A stretch of DNA of 64,000 nt, taken from assembly GCF_002936985.1 (NCBI RefSeq), contig NZ_MPZN01000007.1:1-64000 (forward strand). The letters are read 5' to 3'. Source of the DNA: Microterricola pindariensis. GTDB lineage: Bacteria; Actinomycetota; Actinomycetes; Actinomycetales; Microbacteriaceae. Numbering within the stretch: the stretch's first letter is position 1; every line of letters begins with the position of its first letter. The notes under the pieces are model-generated. The model saw nothing but the letters and a program-made list of their open reading frames with translations, searched no databases and was not told the DNA's origin. Shown one piece after another: positions 34,144 through 42,947 of the stretch. Made by a program: the position numbers and the translations under genes.

Positions 34144-34735
34144 CGTGGCCGCCCGATGCGATCAGCGCCATCAGCTCGGCGCGGGCAGCGGGCTCTGCGA
34201 GCTCGCCGCGGCTGGCGATCGTGACCGTGGAGCTGGAGGCCTGCCGGGAGCCGCGGGCGACGACGCAGCGGTGCACGGCGTCGAGCACGACGAGCACGCC
34301 GCGGGGGTCGAGCCCCTCCTGCAGCGCGTCGGCGATCTCCTCGGTCAGCCGCTCCTGCAGCTGCGGCCGGGCGGAGAGGGTGTCGACGACCGCCGGCAGC
34401 CGGCCGAGGCCGACGACGCGGTCGCTCGGCAGGTAGGCGATGTGCACGACGCCGACGAAGGGCAGCAGGTGGTGCTCGCAGACCGAGCGGAAGTCGATGC
34501 CGCGCAGCAGCACCGCGTCGCTGGTCTGGGGCGCCCCGTCCACGTCGGCGCCGATCGGCACCGAGTCCCGCAGGTGCTCCAGCGGGTCCTGGGTCAGGCC
34601 GCCGAAGAACTCCGCGTAGGCGTCGGCCACGCGGGCCGGCGTCCTGGCCAGGCCCGGGCGGGCCGGGTCCTCACCGATCGCGAGGATGATCTCGTTCACG
34701 GCTGCCTCGATGCGAGCCCGGTCGACTCCGCTCAC
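34136..34735 (-). CDS. folE: GTP cyclohydrolase I
   Basis: 199 residues. Zinc- and substrate-binding motifs SVCEHHLLPFVGVVHIAYLP, VVGLGRLPAVVDTLSARPQL and VHRCVVARG. It makes dihydroneopterin triphosphate from GTP, the first step of the folate pathway whose next three enzymes follow in order. GTG start at 34735, nine bases after the ftsH stop. Confidence 0.96.
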   Translation of the reverse strand: MSGVDRARIEAAVNEIILAIGEDPARPGLARTPARVADAYAEFFGGLTQDPLEHLRDSVPIGADVDGAPQTSDAVLLRGIDFRSVCEHHLLPFVGVVHIAYLPSDRVVGLGRLPAVVDTLSARPQLQERLTEEIADALQEGLDPRGVLVVLDAVHRCVVARGSRQASSSTVTIASRGELAEPAARAELMALIASGGHGV

Positions 34736-34744
34736 GAGCGTCGC

Positions 34745-36760
34745 CTACGCCGTGGCCGGGCGGGGGTTGATCGTCGGGGTGCGGCCGGGCGCGGGTTCCG
34801 TGCCCACGCCGCCCGACTCCACGCCGCCGTCGGTCGCCCCGGGGTTCACCGGGGAGGTGAGCACGGGGAAGTCGATCGGGGGGCGCTCCGAGAGCGGCCG
34901 CTTGTCGCTGGAGAGCCACTGCGGGCGCTCGGGCAGCTTCTTCACGTCCTTGAAGATCTCGGCGATCTGGTTGTGGTCGAGCGTCTCCTTCTCGAGCAGC
35001 TCGGCGGCCAGGCGGTCCAGGATGTCGCGGTTCTCGTTCAGAACCTCCCAGGCCTCGTCGTGCGCCTGCTCGATGAGCGCGCGCACCTCCTGGTCGACAC
35101 GCTCTGCGATGCGCTCGGAGTAGTCGCGCTGGTGACCCATGTCACGGCCGAGGAACATCTCGCCGCTCGACTGGCCGAGCTTGACCGCTCCGACGTCGGT
35201 GCTCATGCCGTACTCGGTGACCATCTTGCGCGCGGTGGCGGTGGCCTTCTCGATGTCGTTGGAGGCACCCGTCGTCGGGTCGTGGAAGACGATCTCCTCG
35301 GCGACGCGGCCGCCCATGGCGTAGGTCAGCTGGTCGAGCAGCTCGTTGCGGGTGATCGAGTACTTGTCCTCGAGCGGCATCACCATCGTGTAGCCGAGGG
35401 CGCGGCCGCGCGGCAGGATCGTGATCTTGGTGACCGGGTCCGTGTAGTTCATGGCCGCGGCCGCGAGGGCGTGCCCGCCCTCGTGGTAGGCCGTGATCAG
35501 CTTTTCCTTGTCCTTCATGACGCGAGTGCGGCGCTGCGGGCCGGCCACGACGCGGTCGATGGCCTCGTCGAGGGCGCGGTTGTCGATCAGCTGGGCGTGC
35601 GAGCGCGCGGTGAGCAGCGCGGCCTCGTTCAGCACGTTGGCCAGGTCTGCACCGGTGAAGCCGGGCGTCTTGCGCGCGACGACCTCGAGGTCGACGCCCT
35701 TCGCGAGCGGCTTGCCCTTGCCGTGCACCTCGAGGATCTTCTTGCGGCCGAGCATGTCCGGGGCGTCGACGCCGATCTGGCGGTCGAAGCGGCCGGGGCG
35801 CAGCAGCGCCGGGTCCAGGATGTCGGGGCGGTTCGTGGCCGCGATCAGGATGACGTTCGCCTTGGGGTCGAAGCCGTCCATCTCGACGAGCAGCTGGTTG
35901 AGCGTCTGCTCGCGCTCGTCGTGTCCGCCGCCCATGCCGGCGCCGCGGTGGCGGCCGACGGCGTCGATCTCGTCGACGAAGATGATGGCCGGGGCGTTCT
36001 CCTTCGCCTGCTGGAACAGGTCTCGCACACGGCTGGCGCCGACACCGACGAACATCTCGACGAAGTCAGAACCGGAGATCGAGTAGAACGGCACGCCGGC
36101 CTCACCCGCGACGGCGCGGGCGAGCAGGGTCTTGCCGGTGCCGGGAGGGCCGTAGAGCAGCACACCCTTGGGGATGCGCGCGCCGACGGCCTGGAAGCGG
36201 GCCGGGTCCTTGAGGAAGTCCTTGATCTCCTCGAGCTCCTCGATCGCCTCGTCGGCGCCCGCGACGTCCTCGAAGGTGACCTTCGGGCTCTCCTTGGTGA
36301 CGAGTTTGGCCTTGGACTTGCCGAACTGCATGACCTTGTTGCCGCCGCCCTGCATGCTGGAGAGCATCCACCAGAAGAACAGGCCGATGAGCAGAACGGG
36401 CAGCAGGATGCCGAGCAGGGAGAGCAGCCAGTTGGGCTGCGGGACCTCGTCGTCGAAGCCCTGCGGCGGGTTGGCCGCGGTGACCGCGTCGATGACCTCG
36501 GTGCCGCGCGGGGCGACGTAGTAGAACTGCACCTGGTCGCCGAGCTTCGGGTCGGCCTTGCTCAGCGTCAGGTCGACGCGTTGCTCGCCATCGACGATCT
36601 TGGCACTGGCGACCTTGCCGTCCTTCAGGAACGCGAGGCCCTCCTGCGTGGAGACCTCTCGGAACCCGGACATAGTGATCAGGCTGGACCCGATCCACAC
36701 GGCAACAACCGCGAGCACGATGTAGAGCAGCGGACCGCGAAGAAGCTTCTTGACGTTCAT
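34745..36760 (-). CDS. ftsH: ATP-dependent zinc metalloprotease FtsH
   Basis: 671 residues: first membrane helix ([18 protein letters not shown]), a periplasmic segment of about 90 residues, second helix ([20 protein letters not shown]), AAA ATPase with Walker [10 protein letters not shown], Walker [10 protein letters not shown] and the second region of homology, and the M41 protease domain with [12 protein letters not shown] Pro/Gly-rich C-terminal tail follows. FtsH degrades membrane and misfolded proteins. It heads the folate operon on the leftward strand. Confidence 0.98.
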   Translation of the reverse strand: MNVKKLLRGPLLYIVLAVVAVWIGSSLITMSGFREVSTQEGLAFLKDGKVASAKIVDGEQRVDLTLSKADPKLGDQVQFYYVAPRGTEVIDAVTAANPPQGFDDEVPQPNWLLSLLGILLPVLLIGLFFWWMLSSMQGGGNKVMQFGKSKAKLVTKESPKVTFEDVAGADEAIEELEEIKDFLKDPARFQAVGARIPKGVLLYGPPGTGKTLLARAVAGEAGVPFYSISGSDFVEMFVGVGASRVRDLFQQAKENAPAIIFVDEIDAVGRHRGAGMGGGHDEREQTLNQLLVEMDGFDPKANVILIAATNRPDILDPALLRPGRFDRQIGVDAPDMLGRKKILEVHGKGKPLAKGVDLEVVARKTPGFTGADLANVLNEAALLTARSHAQLIDNRALDEAIDRVVAGPQRRTRVMKDKEKLITAYHEGGHALAAAAMNYTDPVTKITILPRGRALGYTMVMPLEDKYSITRNELLDQLTYAMGGRVAEEIVFHDPTTGASNDIEKATATARKMVTEYGMSTDVGAVKLGQSSGEMFLGRDMGHQRDYSERIAERVDQEVRALIEQAHDEAWEVLNENRDILDRLAAELLEKETLDHNQIAEIFKDVKKLPERPQWLSSDKRPLSERPPIDFPVLTSPVNPGATDGGVESGGVGTEPAPGRTPTINPRPATA

Positions 36761-36888
36761 GGTGCTGCAAGGCTACCGCGACCGCGCTGCACGATTGCCG
36801 CATGTTCGCTGCAGGCTCACCCTGTGCCCTGCGCGGCCGCCTCTGCGGCCCCCGGCGGCGGGTCGAAACCCGGCCCCGCGAGCCGATT

Positions 36889-36933
36889 TCGACAGGCTCA
36901 TTCAGCGGGGCGCCCGCTGGTTCAGCCTGTCGA
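36889..36933. repeat. Long imperfect hairpin between hpt and ftsH
   Basis: TCGACAGGCT (36889-36898) and AGCCTGTCGA (36924-36933) are exact inverted arms, and most of the intervening bases also pair (CAGCGGG with CCCGCTG), leaving a 3-nt loop. It lies about 130 nt upstream of the ftsH start and about 100 nt past the 37031 end of hpt on the leftward strand's opposite side, so it separates the hpt and ftsH units. It resembles an extragenic palindromic element; no second copy in this window. Confidence 0.7.
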
Positions 36934-37030
36934 GACCCCACCGGGGTCGCGGGAACGCGAAAGGCCCCGGATGCCGCGCGATGCGTCGTCCGGGGCCTGG
37001 GGTCTCGCGCCCAGAGAGGGGGCGCAGGCG

Positions 37031-37582
37031 CTAGCTGTAGATGTGCGGGGCGAGGATGCCGACGCTGCGCATGTTGCGGTACTGCTCGTTGTAGTCGAGG
37101 CCGTAGCCGACGACGAACTTGTTCGGGATGTCGAAGCCGAGGTACTTGACGTCGATGTCGACGCGGGCGGCCTCCGGCTTGCGCAGCAGGGCGCAGATCT
37201 CGACCGACTCCGGGCCGCGCGACTTGAGGTTGGAGATCAGCCAGCTGAGGGTCAGGCCGGAGTCGATGATGTCCTCGACGATGAGCACCTTGCGGCCGGT
37301 CAGGTCGCTGTCGAGGTCCTTGAGGATGCGCACGACGCCGCTGGAGGTGGTGCCGGAGCCATACGAGGAGACGGCCATCCAGTCCATGGTGACCTGCATG
37401 TTCAGCTCGCGGGCGAGGTCGGCCATCACCATGACGGCGCCCTTCAGGACGCCGACCAACAGCACGTTCTCGCCGGCGTAGTCGGCTTCGATCCGGCGGG
37501 CCAGCTCGGCCAGGCGGCCCTGGATCTGCTCCTCGGTCAGCAGGACTTCCTCGAGGTCACCGGCGATGTTGTGCGATTCCAT
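37031..37582 (-). CDS. hpt: Hypoxanthine phosphoribosyltransferase
   Basis: 183 residues. PRPP-binding signature VLIVEDIIDSGLTLSWL, the LLVGVLKGAVMVMADL loop, and KFVVGYGLDYNEQYRN near the C-terminus identify a purine salvage HPRT. It converts hypoxanthine or guanine with PRPP to IMP or GMP. tilS lies 88 nt upstream on the same strand and ftsH follows; the tilS-hpt-ftsH order is widely conserved. Confidence 0.97.
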   Translation of the reverse strand: MESHNIAGDLEEVLLTEEQIQGRLAELARRIEADYAGENVLLVGVLKGAVMVMADLARELNMQVTMDWMAVSSYGSGTTSSGVVRILKDLDSDLTGRKVLIVEDIIDSGLTLSWLISNLKSRGPESVEICALLRKPEAARVDIDVKYLGFDIPNKFVVGYGLDYNEQYRNMRSVGILAPHIYS

Positions 37583-37670
37583 GGACGTTCGATCCGTTCT
37601 GGCTTCGGCTGCGCCGAGGCCCTGCTGCTCTGTCGTGCGGGGAGTAGTGCCGTGTGGCTTGGAGGTCTGG

Positions 37671-38678
37671 CTAGGCGGCCGTGAACACGAGCAGCCCAGC
37701 GCTCCTCTCAACCCTAACGCCTGGCAAGTTGAGAGCCTTCTGACCGTGCCAGTCGGTGACCAGCCGGGCGACCGCCAGCGTGTGCACGCGCTCGAGCGTG
37801 ACGCCGAACTCGCTCTGCACCACGAACCGGATGACGCGCTGCCGCAGGGCAGCCGGATTGGCCGCCAACGCCGCGGCCGAGACGGCGATGCCCGCCTCCG
37901 CCGGCTCGCAGATCTCCTCGATGAACTCGAGCACCATCTCGTCGAGCGCGGCGGAATCCTCGCGCAGCTGCTCGGCGGTGCGGGCCAGCGCCTCGGCGAT
38001 CCCGGGGCCGAGCTCGGCCTCCAGCACCGGCAGAACGGTGTCGCGCACCCGCACCCTGGCGTAGGCGGGGTCGGCGTTGTGCGGGTCCCGCCACGGCTCC
38101 AGACCGGCATCCGCGCAGAACTGCACGGTGTCGGCACGGCGGATGCCGAGCAGCGGGCGCAGGTACGGGCCGGTCTGCGCGGCCATGCCATGCATGCTCG
38201 TCGGCCCGGAGCCGCGCGCCAGCCCGAGCAGCACCGTCTCGGCCTGGTCGTCCAGGGTGTGCCCGAGCAGGATGCCGCTGGCGCCGGCCTCGGCCTGCAG
38301 CCGAGCGAACGCGGCGTAGCGGGCGGCGCGGGCCGCGGCCTCCATGCCCCCCTCGTCGCCGACGGCGACCGCGACGACGTGCACGGGGTCGAGCCCGAGC
38401 CCGCGCGCCTGCTCGGCGGCCCGGGCGGCGATCGCGGCGGAGCCGTCCTGCAGCCCGTGATCGATCACGACGGCGCCGGCGCGGAGCCCGGCCCGCGGCG
38501 CCTCGAAGGCGGTCGCGGCGGCCAACGCCAGCGAGTCGGCGCCGCCGCTCAGGGCGACCAGCACGAGCGGGGAATCGGCGGCATCCGGCGCCTCAAACGC
38601 GGCGAGCAGCCCCTCGCGCACCGCCCGTCGGACGTCGGCAATGGCCGGGGTCAAACGGGGTCGGCGCAGGGATTCCAT
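37671..38678 (-). CDS. tilS: tRNA(Ile)-lysidine synthase
   Basis: 335 residues from ATG 38678. The PP-loop motif VALSGGADSLALA, VVIDHGLQDGS and GHTLDDQAETVLLGLARGSG mark the N-ATPase domain; the C-terminal part is the shorter actinobacterial form. TilS modifies C34 of the CAU anticodon so that tRNA-Ile reads AUA. Divergent from ppa. Confidence 0.96.
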   Translation of the reverse strand: MESLRRPRLTPAIADVRRAVREGLLAAFEAPDAADSPLVLVALSGGADSLALAAATAFEAPRAGLRAGAVVIDHGLQDGSAAIAARAAEQARGLGLDPVHVVAVAVGDEGGMEAAARAARYAAFARLQAEAGASGILLGHTLDDQAETVLLGLARGSGPTSMHGMAAQTGPYLRPLLGIRRADTVQFCADAGLEPWRDPHNADPAYARVRVRDTVLPVLEAELGPGIAEALARTAEQLREDSAALDEMVLEFIEEICEPAEAGIAVSAAALAANPAALRQRVIRFVVQSEFGVTLERVHTLAVARLVTDWHGQKALNLPGVRVERSAGLLVFTAA

Positions 38679-38760
38679 CAAGTAACCTTATTCCGGACTT
38701 TCCCCACTCGGGGTTTGCGCTGCATCCACACCCATTTCATGGATTCAAGGAGACCCCACC

Positions 38761-39246
38761 ATGGCTGAGTACCTCGCCGTTATCGAGATTCCCAAGGGAA
38801 GCCGCAACAAGTACGAGGTCGACCACGAGACCGGTCGCGTCTTCCTCGACCGCGTGCTCTACACGACCTTCGTCTACCCGACCGACTACGGCTACTTCGA
38901 GAACACGCTGGGCCTGGACGGCGACCCCGTCGACGTGCTCGTGCTGCTCGACTACCCGCTGTTCCCGGGCGTCGGCGTCAAGGTTCGCCCGGTCGGCGTC
39001 TTCAACATGACCGATGACGGCGGCAGCGACGCCAAGGTCATCGCCGTGCCCGCCGGCGACCCCCGCTGGAACCACATCCAGGACGTCACCGACATCCCCG
39101 AGTTCCAGCGCAAGGAGATCGAGCACTTCTTCGAGCACTACAAGGACCTCGAGCCCGGCAAGTGGGTCAAGACCGAGGGTTGGGGCGACGCCGCCGAGGC
39201 CACCGCGATCATCGAGGCCGGAATCGTCGCCTTCCCCGGCCACTGA
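38761..39246 (+). CDS. ppa: Inorganic pyrophosphatase (family I)
   Basis: 161 residues with [37 protein letters not shown] and the catalytic signature [10 protein letters not shown]. It hydrolyses pyrophosphate to drive biosynthesis. AAGGAG precedes the ATG by eight bases, and a strong terminator follows at 39274-39305. Confidence 0.98.
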   Translation: MAEYLAVIEIPKGSRNKYEVDHETGRVFLDRVLYTTFVYPTDYGYFENTLGLDGDPVDVLVLLDYPLFPGVGVKVRPVGVFNMTDDGGSDAKVIAVPAGDPRWNHIQDVTDIPEFQRKEIEHFFEHYKDLEPGKWVKTEGWGDAAEATAIIEAGIVAFPGH

Positions 39247-39273
39247 TCACCGCCAGTACGCGCTACTGAACGC

Positions 39274-39305
39274 AGAAGGGGCACGCCGCATGGCGTGCCC
39301 CTTCT
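39274..39305 (+). terminator. Terminator between ppa and the peptidase genes
   Basis: AGAAGGGGCACGCC and GGCGTGCCCCTTCT form a perfect 14-bp stem with a GCAT loop, 27 nt after the ppa stop. It probably serves ppa and, in the other direction, the leftward NlpC/P60 gene that ends at 39396. Confidence 0.8.
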
Positions 39306-39395
39306 CGCGTCCCAGCCCGGCGGTTAAGGCTGACTGCCCCGGGCCCGACTCTCTTGGGCCGGGCGGATGCCGCGGCATCCACCCGGCGTCCGGCT

Positions 39396-40775
39396 CTAGC
39401 CCGGGCGCCCCACGTACGACACCACGTCGCCCATGCCCCAGATGAAGTACTCGCGCACCGGGGCGTTCTCGTTCGGCGCCTCCACGATGCGGCCGTTGCC
39501 CAGGTAGATGGCGACGTGGTAGACATCGCCAGGGCGCCCCTCCCAGAAGATCAGGTCGCCGCGCTGCCGCTCGCTGAACGGCACGAGCCGCCCCTGGTTG
39601 CGCATCGTGTTGTACTGGGCGGTCGCACCGTGCGACCCGATGCCGACGCCGGCGGAGCCGTAAGCCTTCATGGTGAGGCCGGAGCAGTCCCAGACGTCCG
39701 GGCCCGCACCGCCCAGCTGGTAGCGCTTGCCGGTCTGGCTGAGGGCGAAGGAGATCGCCTGCTCGACCGCACTGGCGTTGCTCGGCGGCGACACGGGCGG
39801 CGTCACCGGCGGCGTCACCGGCGGGGCCACCGGAGGGGTGACCGGGGTCGTGGGCGGCGTGACCGGGGTCGTCGGCGGGGTGACCGGAGTCGTGGGCGGG
39901 GTGGTCGGCTTGGGCGTCGAGCCTCCCCCGCTGCCGGAGCCGCCGTTGGAGCCGCCGGCCGGCGGCGTGATCGGGGGCGCGACGGGCGGCGGGTTCTTCG
40001 CGGCCTCCTCGGCGCGCTCACCCTCGACCCTGGCGCGCTCGAGCTCGGCGGTGCTGTCCCGCAGCAGCGCCAGCTGGGCGTAGAGCTCGTCGGACTTTCG
40101 CTGCTCGGCGTCGTAGGCGTTGACCGCCACCTGGGCCGTGCTGTTGGCGGTGTCGAGCCGGCTCTGCGCCTCGGCGCTGAGCCGCTGGCGCTCCACGGTG
40201 GCCGCCGCGGCCTGATCGGCGAGGGAGGCCGCGGTGTTGCTGTCCTGGATCGCCTCGCTGTAGATCTCGCGGGACTGCTCGCTCAGCTTGCTGGCGACGC
40301 CGAGCTGGCGCAGCAGGTCGTCGGCGCCGTCGCCCTGCAGGAACAGGTTGACCGACATGTCCTGGCCGCCGCTGCGCGCCAGGTGCGAGGCCAGCAGCCC
40401 GGCCCGCATCTTCGACGTCTCGGCCTTCTTGGCCGCGGCCGCCTGTTGCGACTTGAGCGTCTTCTCGCGCTCCGTCGCGGCGGTCAGCTGCTCCTGGTTG
40501 ACCCGCCATGCCTCGGCGGCGACCATCGAGTCCTTCATCGCGGCATCCGCCGTCGCGCGCAACGCGTCGAGGAAGCCGGTCAGCTTGGCGATCTCGGCCT
40601 TCTTGGTGGCCTCGTTGTTCTTCGCGTTCTGCACGTCGCTCCACGACGGGTAGTCGGGGGCGGCGGAGACGGGTCCGACCAGGCCGACCGTCGCCGCGAC
40701 GGCGCCGATCGTGACGGCGGAGAAGATCGTCGCGGGCTTCACCCTCGACAGCGGTCTGGTGCGCGGATCAGCCAA
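39396..40775 (-). CDS. NlpC/P60 peptidoglycan endopeptidase with coiled-coil stem
   Basis: 459 residues. Signal sequence (about 1-39, SAVTIGAVAATVGLVGPVSA), an Ala/Lys/Glu-rich coiled-coil domain (about 45-265), a Pro/Thr linker with TPPTTPV repeats (about 275-335), and a C-terminal NlpC/P60 domain with the catalytic Cys in DVWDCSGLTMKAYG and His in PGDVYHVAIYLGNG. A RipA/RipC-type hydrolase cutting stem peptides, probably for daughter-cell separation. The start is a TTG overlapping the M23 peptidase stop by 8 nt, so the two are translationally coupled; the stems are homologous. Confidence 0.92.
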   Translation of the reverse strand: MADPRTRPLSRVKPATIFSAVTIGAVAATVGLVGPVSAAPDYPSWSDVQNAKNNEATKKAEIAKLTGFLDALRATADAAMKDSMVAAEAWRVNQEQLTAATEREKTLKSQQAAAAKKAETSKMRAGLLASHLARSGGQDMSVNLFLQGDGADDLLRQLGVASKLSEQSREIYSEAIQDSNTAASLADQAAAATVERQRLSAEAQSRLDTANSTAQVAVNAYDAEQRKSDELYAQLALLRDSTAELERARVEGERAEEAAKNPPPVAPPITPPAGGSNGGSGSGGGSTPKPTTPPTTPVTPPTTPVTPPTTPVTPPVAPPVTPPVTPPVSPPSNASAVEQAISFALSQTGKRYQLGGAGPDVWDCSGLTMKAYGSAGVGIGSHGATAQYNTMRNQGRLVPFSERQRGDLIFWEGRPGDVYHVAIYLGNGRIVEAPNENAPVREYFIWGMGDVVSYVGRPG

Positions 40776-42117
40776 GGGGAACCCCCCGGTCGGCCATGAA
40801 CGGAACAGGGTTCACTCTGTTTCCTCCGATGTAGACCTCGAAATGCAGATGGCATCCGGTCGACGCCCCTGTCGTGCCCGAGCTGGCGATGTTCTGGCCG
40901 ACCTCGACCCATTCGCCGACGCCGACGAAGCGGCCGCCGTCGCGGATATGGGCGTAGCCGGTGCTCACGCCGCCGCCGTGGTCGATCTCGATCCAGTTGC
41001 CGTAGGTGCCGTTTCGGCCAGAGTAGGTGACGGTTCCGGAGGCGGCCGCGTAGATCGGGGCGGAGCAGCCGGTGCCGAGGTCAGTTCCACGGTGGGTGCT
41101 GTTCGAGCAGCCGCCGCTCGTGCAGATGCTCGGGCGCGGGCCGAAATTGTCGGTGATGCGTCCGGATGCCGGCACGGCCCAGCCGTTGTTGATGTAGCCG
41201 CCGCCGAGCCCGGGCCCGGGGCCGCTGCCACCGCCGCCACCGCCCCCTCCGCCTGCCGCCGCCTCAGCGGCCGCGGCCGCCGCGGCAGCTGCAGCTTCGG
41301 CGGCGATGCGCTGGCGCTCGCCCTCCTCGTAGGCCGCCGCCGTCTTGGCCTGCGTGTCCAGCATGAAGGCGAGCTGCGCGTCCAGCACGACGCTGCGGTC
41401 CTGCGACTCCTGCAGCGCGGCGTCTGCCGCCTGCTGCGCGGCGACGGCGACGGCGAGTGCAGCCTCGGCCGCGACGCGGAGCTTCTCCCGCTCGGCGGTC
41501 GCGATCTTGGCCTGGTCGCCGAGTGAGGCGGCCGTGTTCGTGGTGGTCTGCGCGCTGGCGTAGATGTCCGTGCTGCGCTCGACCATCTTGCTCATGCTGC
41601 CGAGGCGCGACAGCAGGCCGTCCGCGGCGTCGGCGCCGCCCTGGCCGCCGTCGAGGAAGAGGTTCACGCTCAGGTCTCCCCCGCCGGAGCGGTAGAGCTG
41701 CGCGGCCAGCAGGCCGGCCTGCTTCGTCGCGGCGTCGGCGGTGGCCTTGCTGGCGTCGGCCTGCTCCTGCAGAGCAGCGGCGCGCTCGGCCGCATCGTCG
41801 TACTTGTTCTTGGCGGTGAGCAGCTCCTCGCTGCGCTTGTCCGACTCCGCCTGGGCGGTCTGCGCCGCGGCGTCCAGCTCAACGATCAGCGAGCGGATGT
41901 TCTCGACCGCCTGCTGGGCGGAGGCCGAGTTGGCCTTGGCGGCCTGCACGTCTTCCCAGCTGGGGAACCCCGCCGCGTTCGCCGGCCCGCCGAGGGCGAG
42001 GGTCGCCGTCAGGGCGAGCGCCAGCCCGGCGCCGATGCCCGTTCGGGCGCGGTGGCGAGTGAACCCCCATCGCAGTGCAGCGCGGCCGCGCTTCTCTCTC
42101 TGGTCTGTGCGCTTCAT
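40768..42117 (-). CDS. M23 (LytM) peptidoglycan endopeptidase with coiled-coil stem
   Basis: 449 residues from ATG 42117 (GGGGGAGAG upstream). Signal sequence ending at GGPANAAG, a coiled-coil stem (about 55-290), an Ala-rich helix and a poly-Gly linker, then a LytM domain with zinc ligands in STHRGTDLG and GCHLHFEVY and the substrate loop GNWIEIDHGGGVSTGYAHI. The ligands are complete, so this is probably an active enzyme rather than an EnvC-like activator. Likely regulated at the same promoter as the coupled NlpC/P60 gene. Confidence 0.93.
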   Translation of the reverse strand: MKRTDQREKRGRAALRWGFTRHRARTGIGAGLALALTATLALGGPANAAGFPSWEDVQAAKANSASAQQAVENIRSLIVELDAAAQTAQAESDKRSEELLTAKNKYDDAAERAAALQEQADASKATADAATKQAGLLAAQLYRSGGGDLSVNLFLDGGQGGADAADGLLSRLGSMSKMVERSTDIYASAQTTTNTAASLGDQAKIATAEREKLRVAAEAALAVAVAAQQAADAALQESQDRSVVLDAQLAFMLDTQAKTAAAYEEGERQRIAAEAAAAAAAAAAEAAAGGGGGGGGGSGPGPGLGGGYINNGWAVPASGRITDNFGPRPSICTSGGCSNSTHRGTDLGTGCSAPIYAAASGTVTYSGRNGTYGNWIEIDHGGGVSTGYAHIRDGGRFVGVGEWVEVGQNIASSGTTGASTGCHLHFEVYIGGNRVNPVPFMADRGVPLG

Positions 42118-42401
42118 CTCTCCCCCGTTCGAGAGTCCCGAAACCCTCGACAAGTAACTTCCGTCACAGCGGTAGCACTGGCAACTCTGACAACAGTAAC
42201 AACTCGGTTCGGCGAGCGTGCGGAAGCGCACACTGCGCAGTCACGGCGACACTAGCCCGGAAGAGGGCCGAAATCGGGGAGATTTGCGGCCGTGGCGGCA
42301 ACTTCGACCCGCGCGAGACACGCCCGGGCGCAGGCGTTTTTGCACCGGCCCAAAATCCACGTATGCTTATGCCTCGGTTGTCCTGCAGTTCAAGACAATC
42401 C

Positions 42402-42474
42402 GGCCCCATCGTTTAGTGGCCTAGGACACCGCCCTTTCACGGCGGCAGCACGGGTTCGAATCCCGTTGGGGTCA
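42402..42474 (+). tRNA. tRNA-Glu (anticodon UUC)
   Basis: Acceptor GGCCCCA pairs with TGGGGTC (one G-U), discriminator A, anticodon stem-loop CCGCC-CTTTCAC-GGCGG with anticodon TTC, T-arm ACGGG-TTCGAAT-CCCGT. CCA is not encoded. Confidence 0.97.
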
Positions 42475-42535
42475 CATAACTGAATAGGTCATAATAGAAA
42501 CACAGCAGCATATATAATTGAATAGCTTCTCACGA

Positions 42536-42609
42536 GGCCCTGTAGCGCAGTTGGTTAGCGTGCCGCCCTGTCACGGCGGAGGTCGCGGGTTCAAGTCCCG
42601 TCAGGGTCG
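42536..42609 (+). tRNA. tRNA-Asp (anticodon GUC)
   Basis: Acceptor GGCCCTG pairs with CAGGGTC, discriminator G, anticodon stem-loop CCGCC-CTGTCAC-GGCGG with anticodon GTC, T-arm GCGGG-TTCAAGT-CCCGT. CCA is not encoded. Confidence 0.97.
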
Positions 42610-42619
42610 CTCAGGCGAC

Positions 42620-42643
42620 AAGCCCCTTCGAAAGTTGGGGCTT
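42620..42643 (+). terminator. Terminator-like hairpin after tRNA-Asp
   Basis: AAGCCCC (42620-42626) pairs with GGGGCTT (42637-42643) around a 10-nt loop, followed by TCTCCTT. It is weaker than the tRNA-Phe terminator and may be a processing or attenuation site between the tRNA genes. Confidence 0.5.
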
Positions 42644-42675
42644 TCTCCTTCTCGGCAGCATTTTCGAATGCTCCG

Positions 42676-42748
42676 GGCTCTGTAGCTCAGTTGGTAGAGC
42701 GTTCGACTGAAAATCGAAAGGTCACCGGATCGACGCCGGTCGGAGCCA
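42676..42748 (+). tRNA. tRNA-Phe (anticodon GAA) with A54 in the T-loop
   Basis: Acceptor GGCTCTG pairs with CGGAGCC, discriminator A; anticodon stem-loop TTCGA-CTGAAAA-TCGAA gives GAA. The T-arm is ACCGG-ATCGACG-CCGGT, so position 54 is A instead of the nearly universal T. The rest is normal and CCA is not encoded. Confidence 0.95.
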
Positions 42749-42754
42749 CAAGAC

Positions 42755-42792
42755 AAGCCCCCGCAGAACTTCGGTTCTGCGGGGGCTTTTTG
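42755..42792 (+). terminator. Strong terminator of the tRNA cluster
   Basis: AAGCCCCCGCAGAAC-TTCG-GTTCTGCGGGGGCTT: a 15-bp perfect stem closed by a C(UUCG)G tetraloop and followed by TTTTGTT. Confidence 0.95.
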
Positions 42793-42947
42793 TTGCCTAG
42801 GCACCGCTGCCCGGCCACGCCGGCACCCGGCAAGATCACCCGACCTGCGTGATGCCCGCCCTCTCACAGCCTCAGTACCGTGACGGAAACCCGTCGAAGC
42901 GCACCGCAACGGCCGTGCGCGCGTCGGCATTGTCCGGGAGGTGCGAG

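Noticed and set aside
33776-37684. 1302-codon open frame antisense to folP, folE, ftsH and hpt
   Set aside because: Composition artefact of third-position GC; it spans four well-identified genes and the palindrome between hpt and ftsH.
42118-42401. MtrA-type GTAAC repeat operator upstream of the M23 peptidase gene
   Set aside because: GTAAC-like words are present (around 42150-42205) but not at the required regular spacing; too weak to claim.
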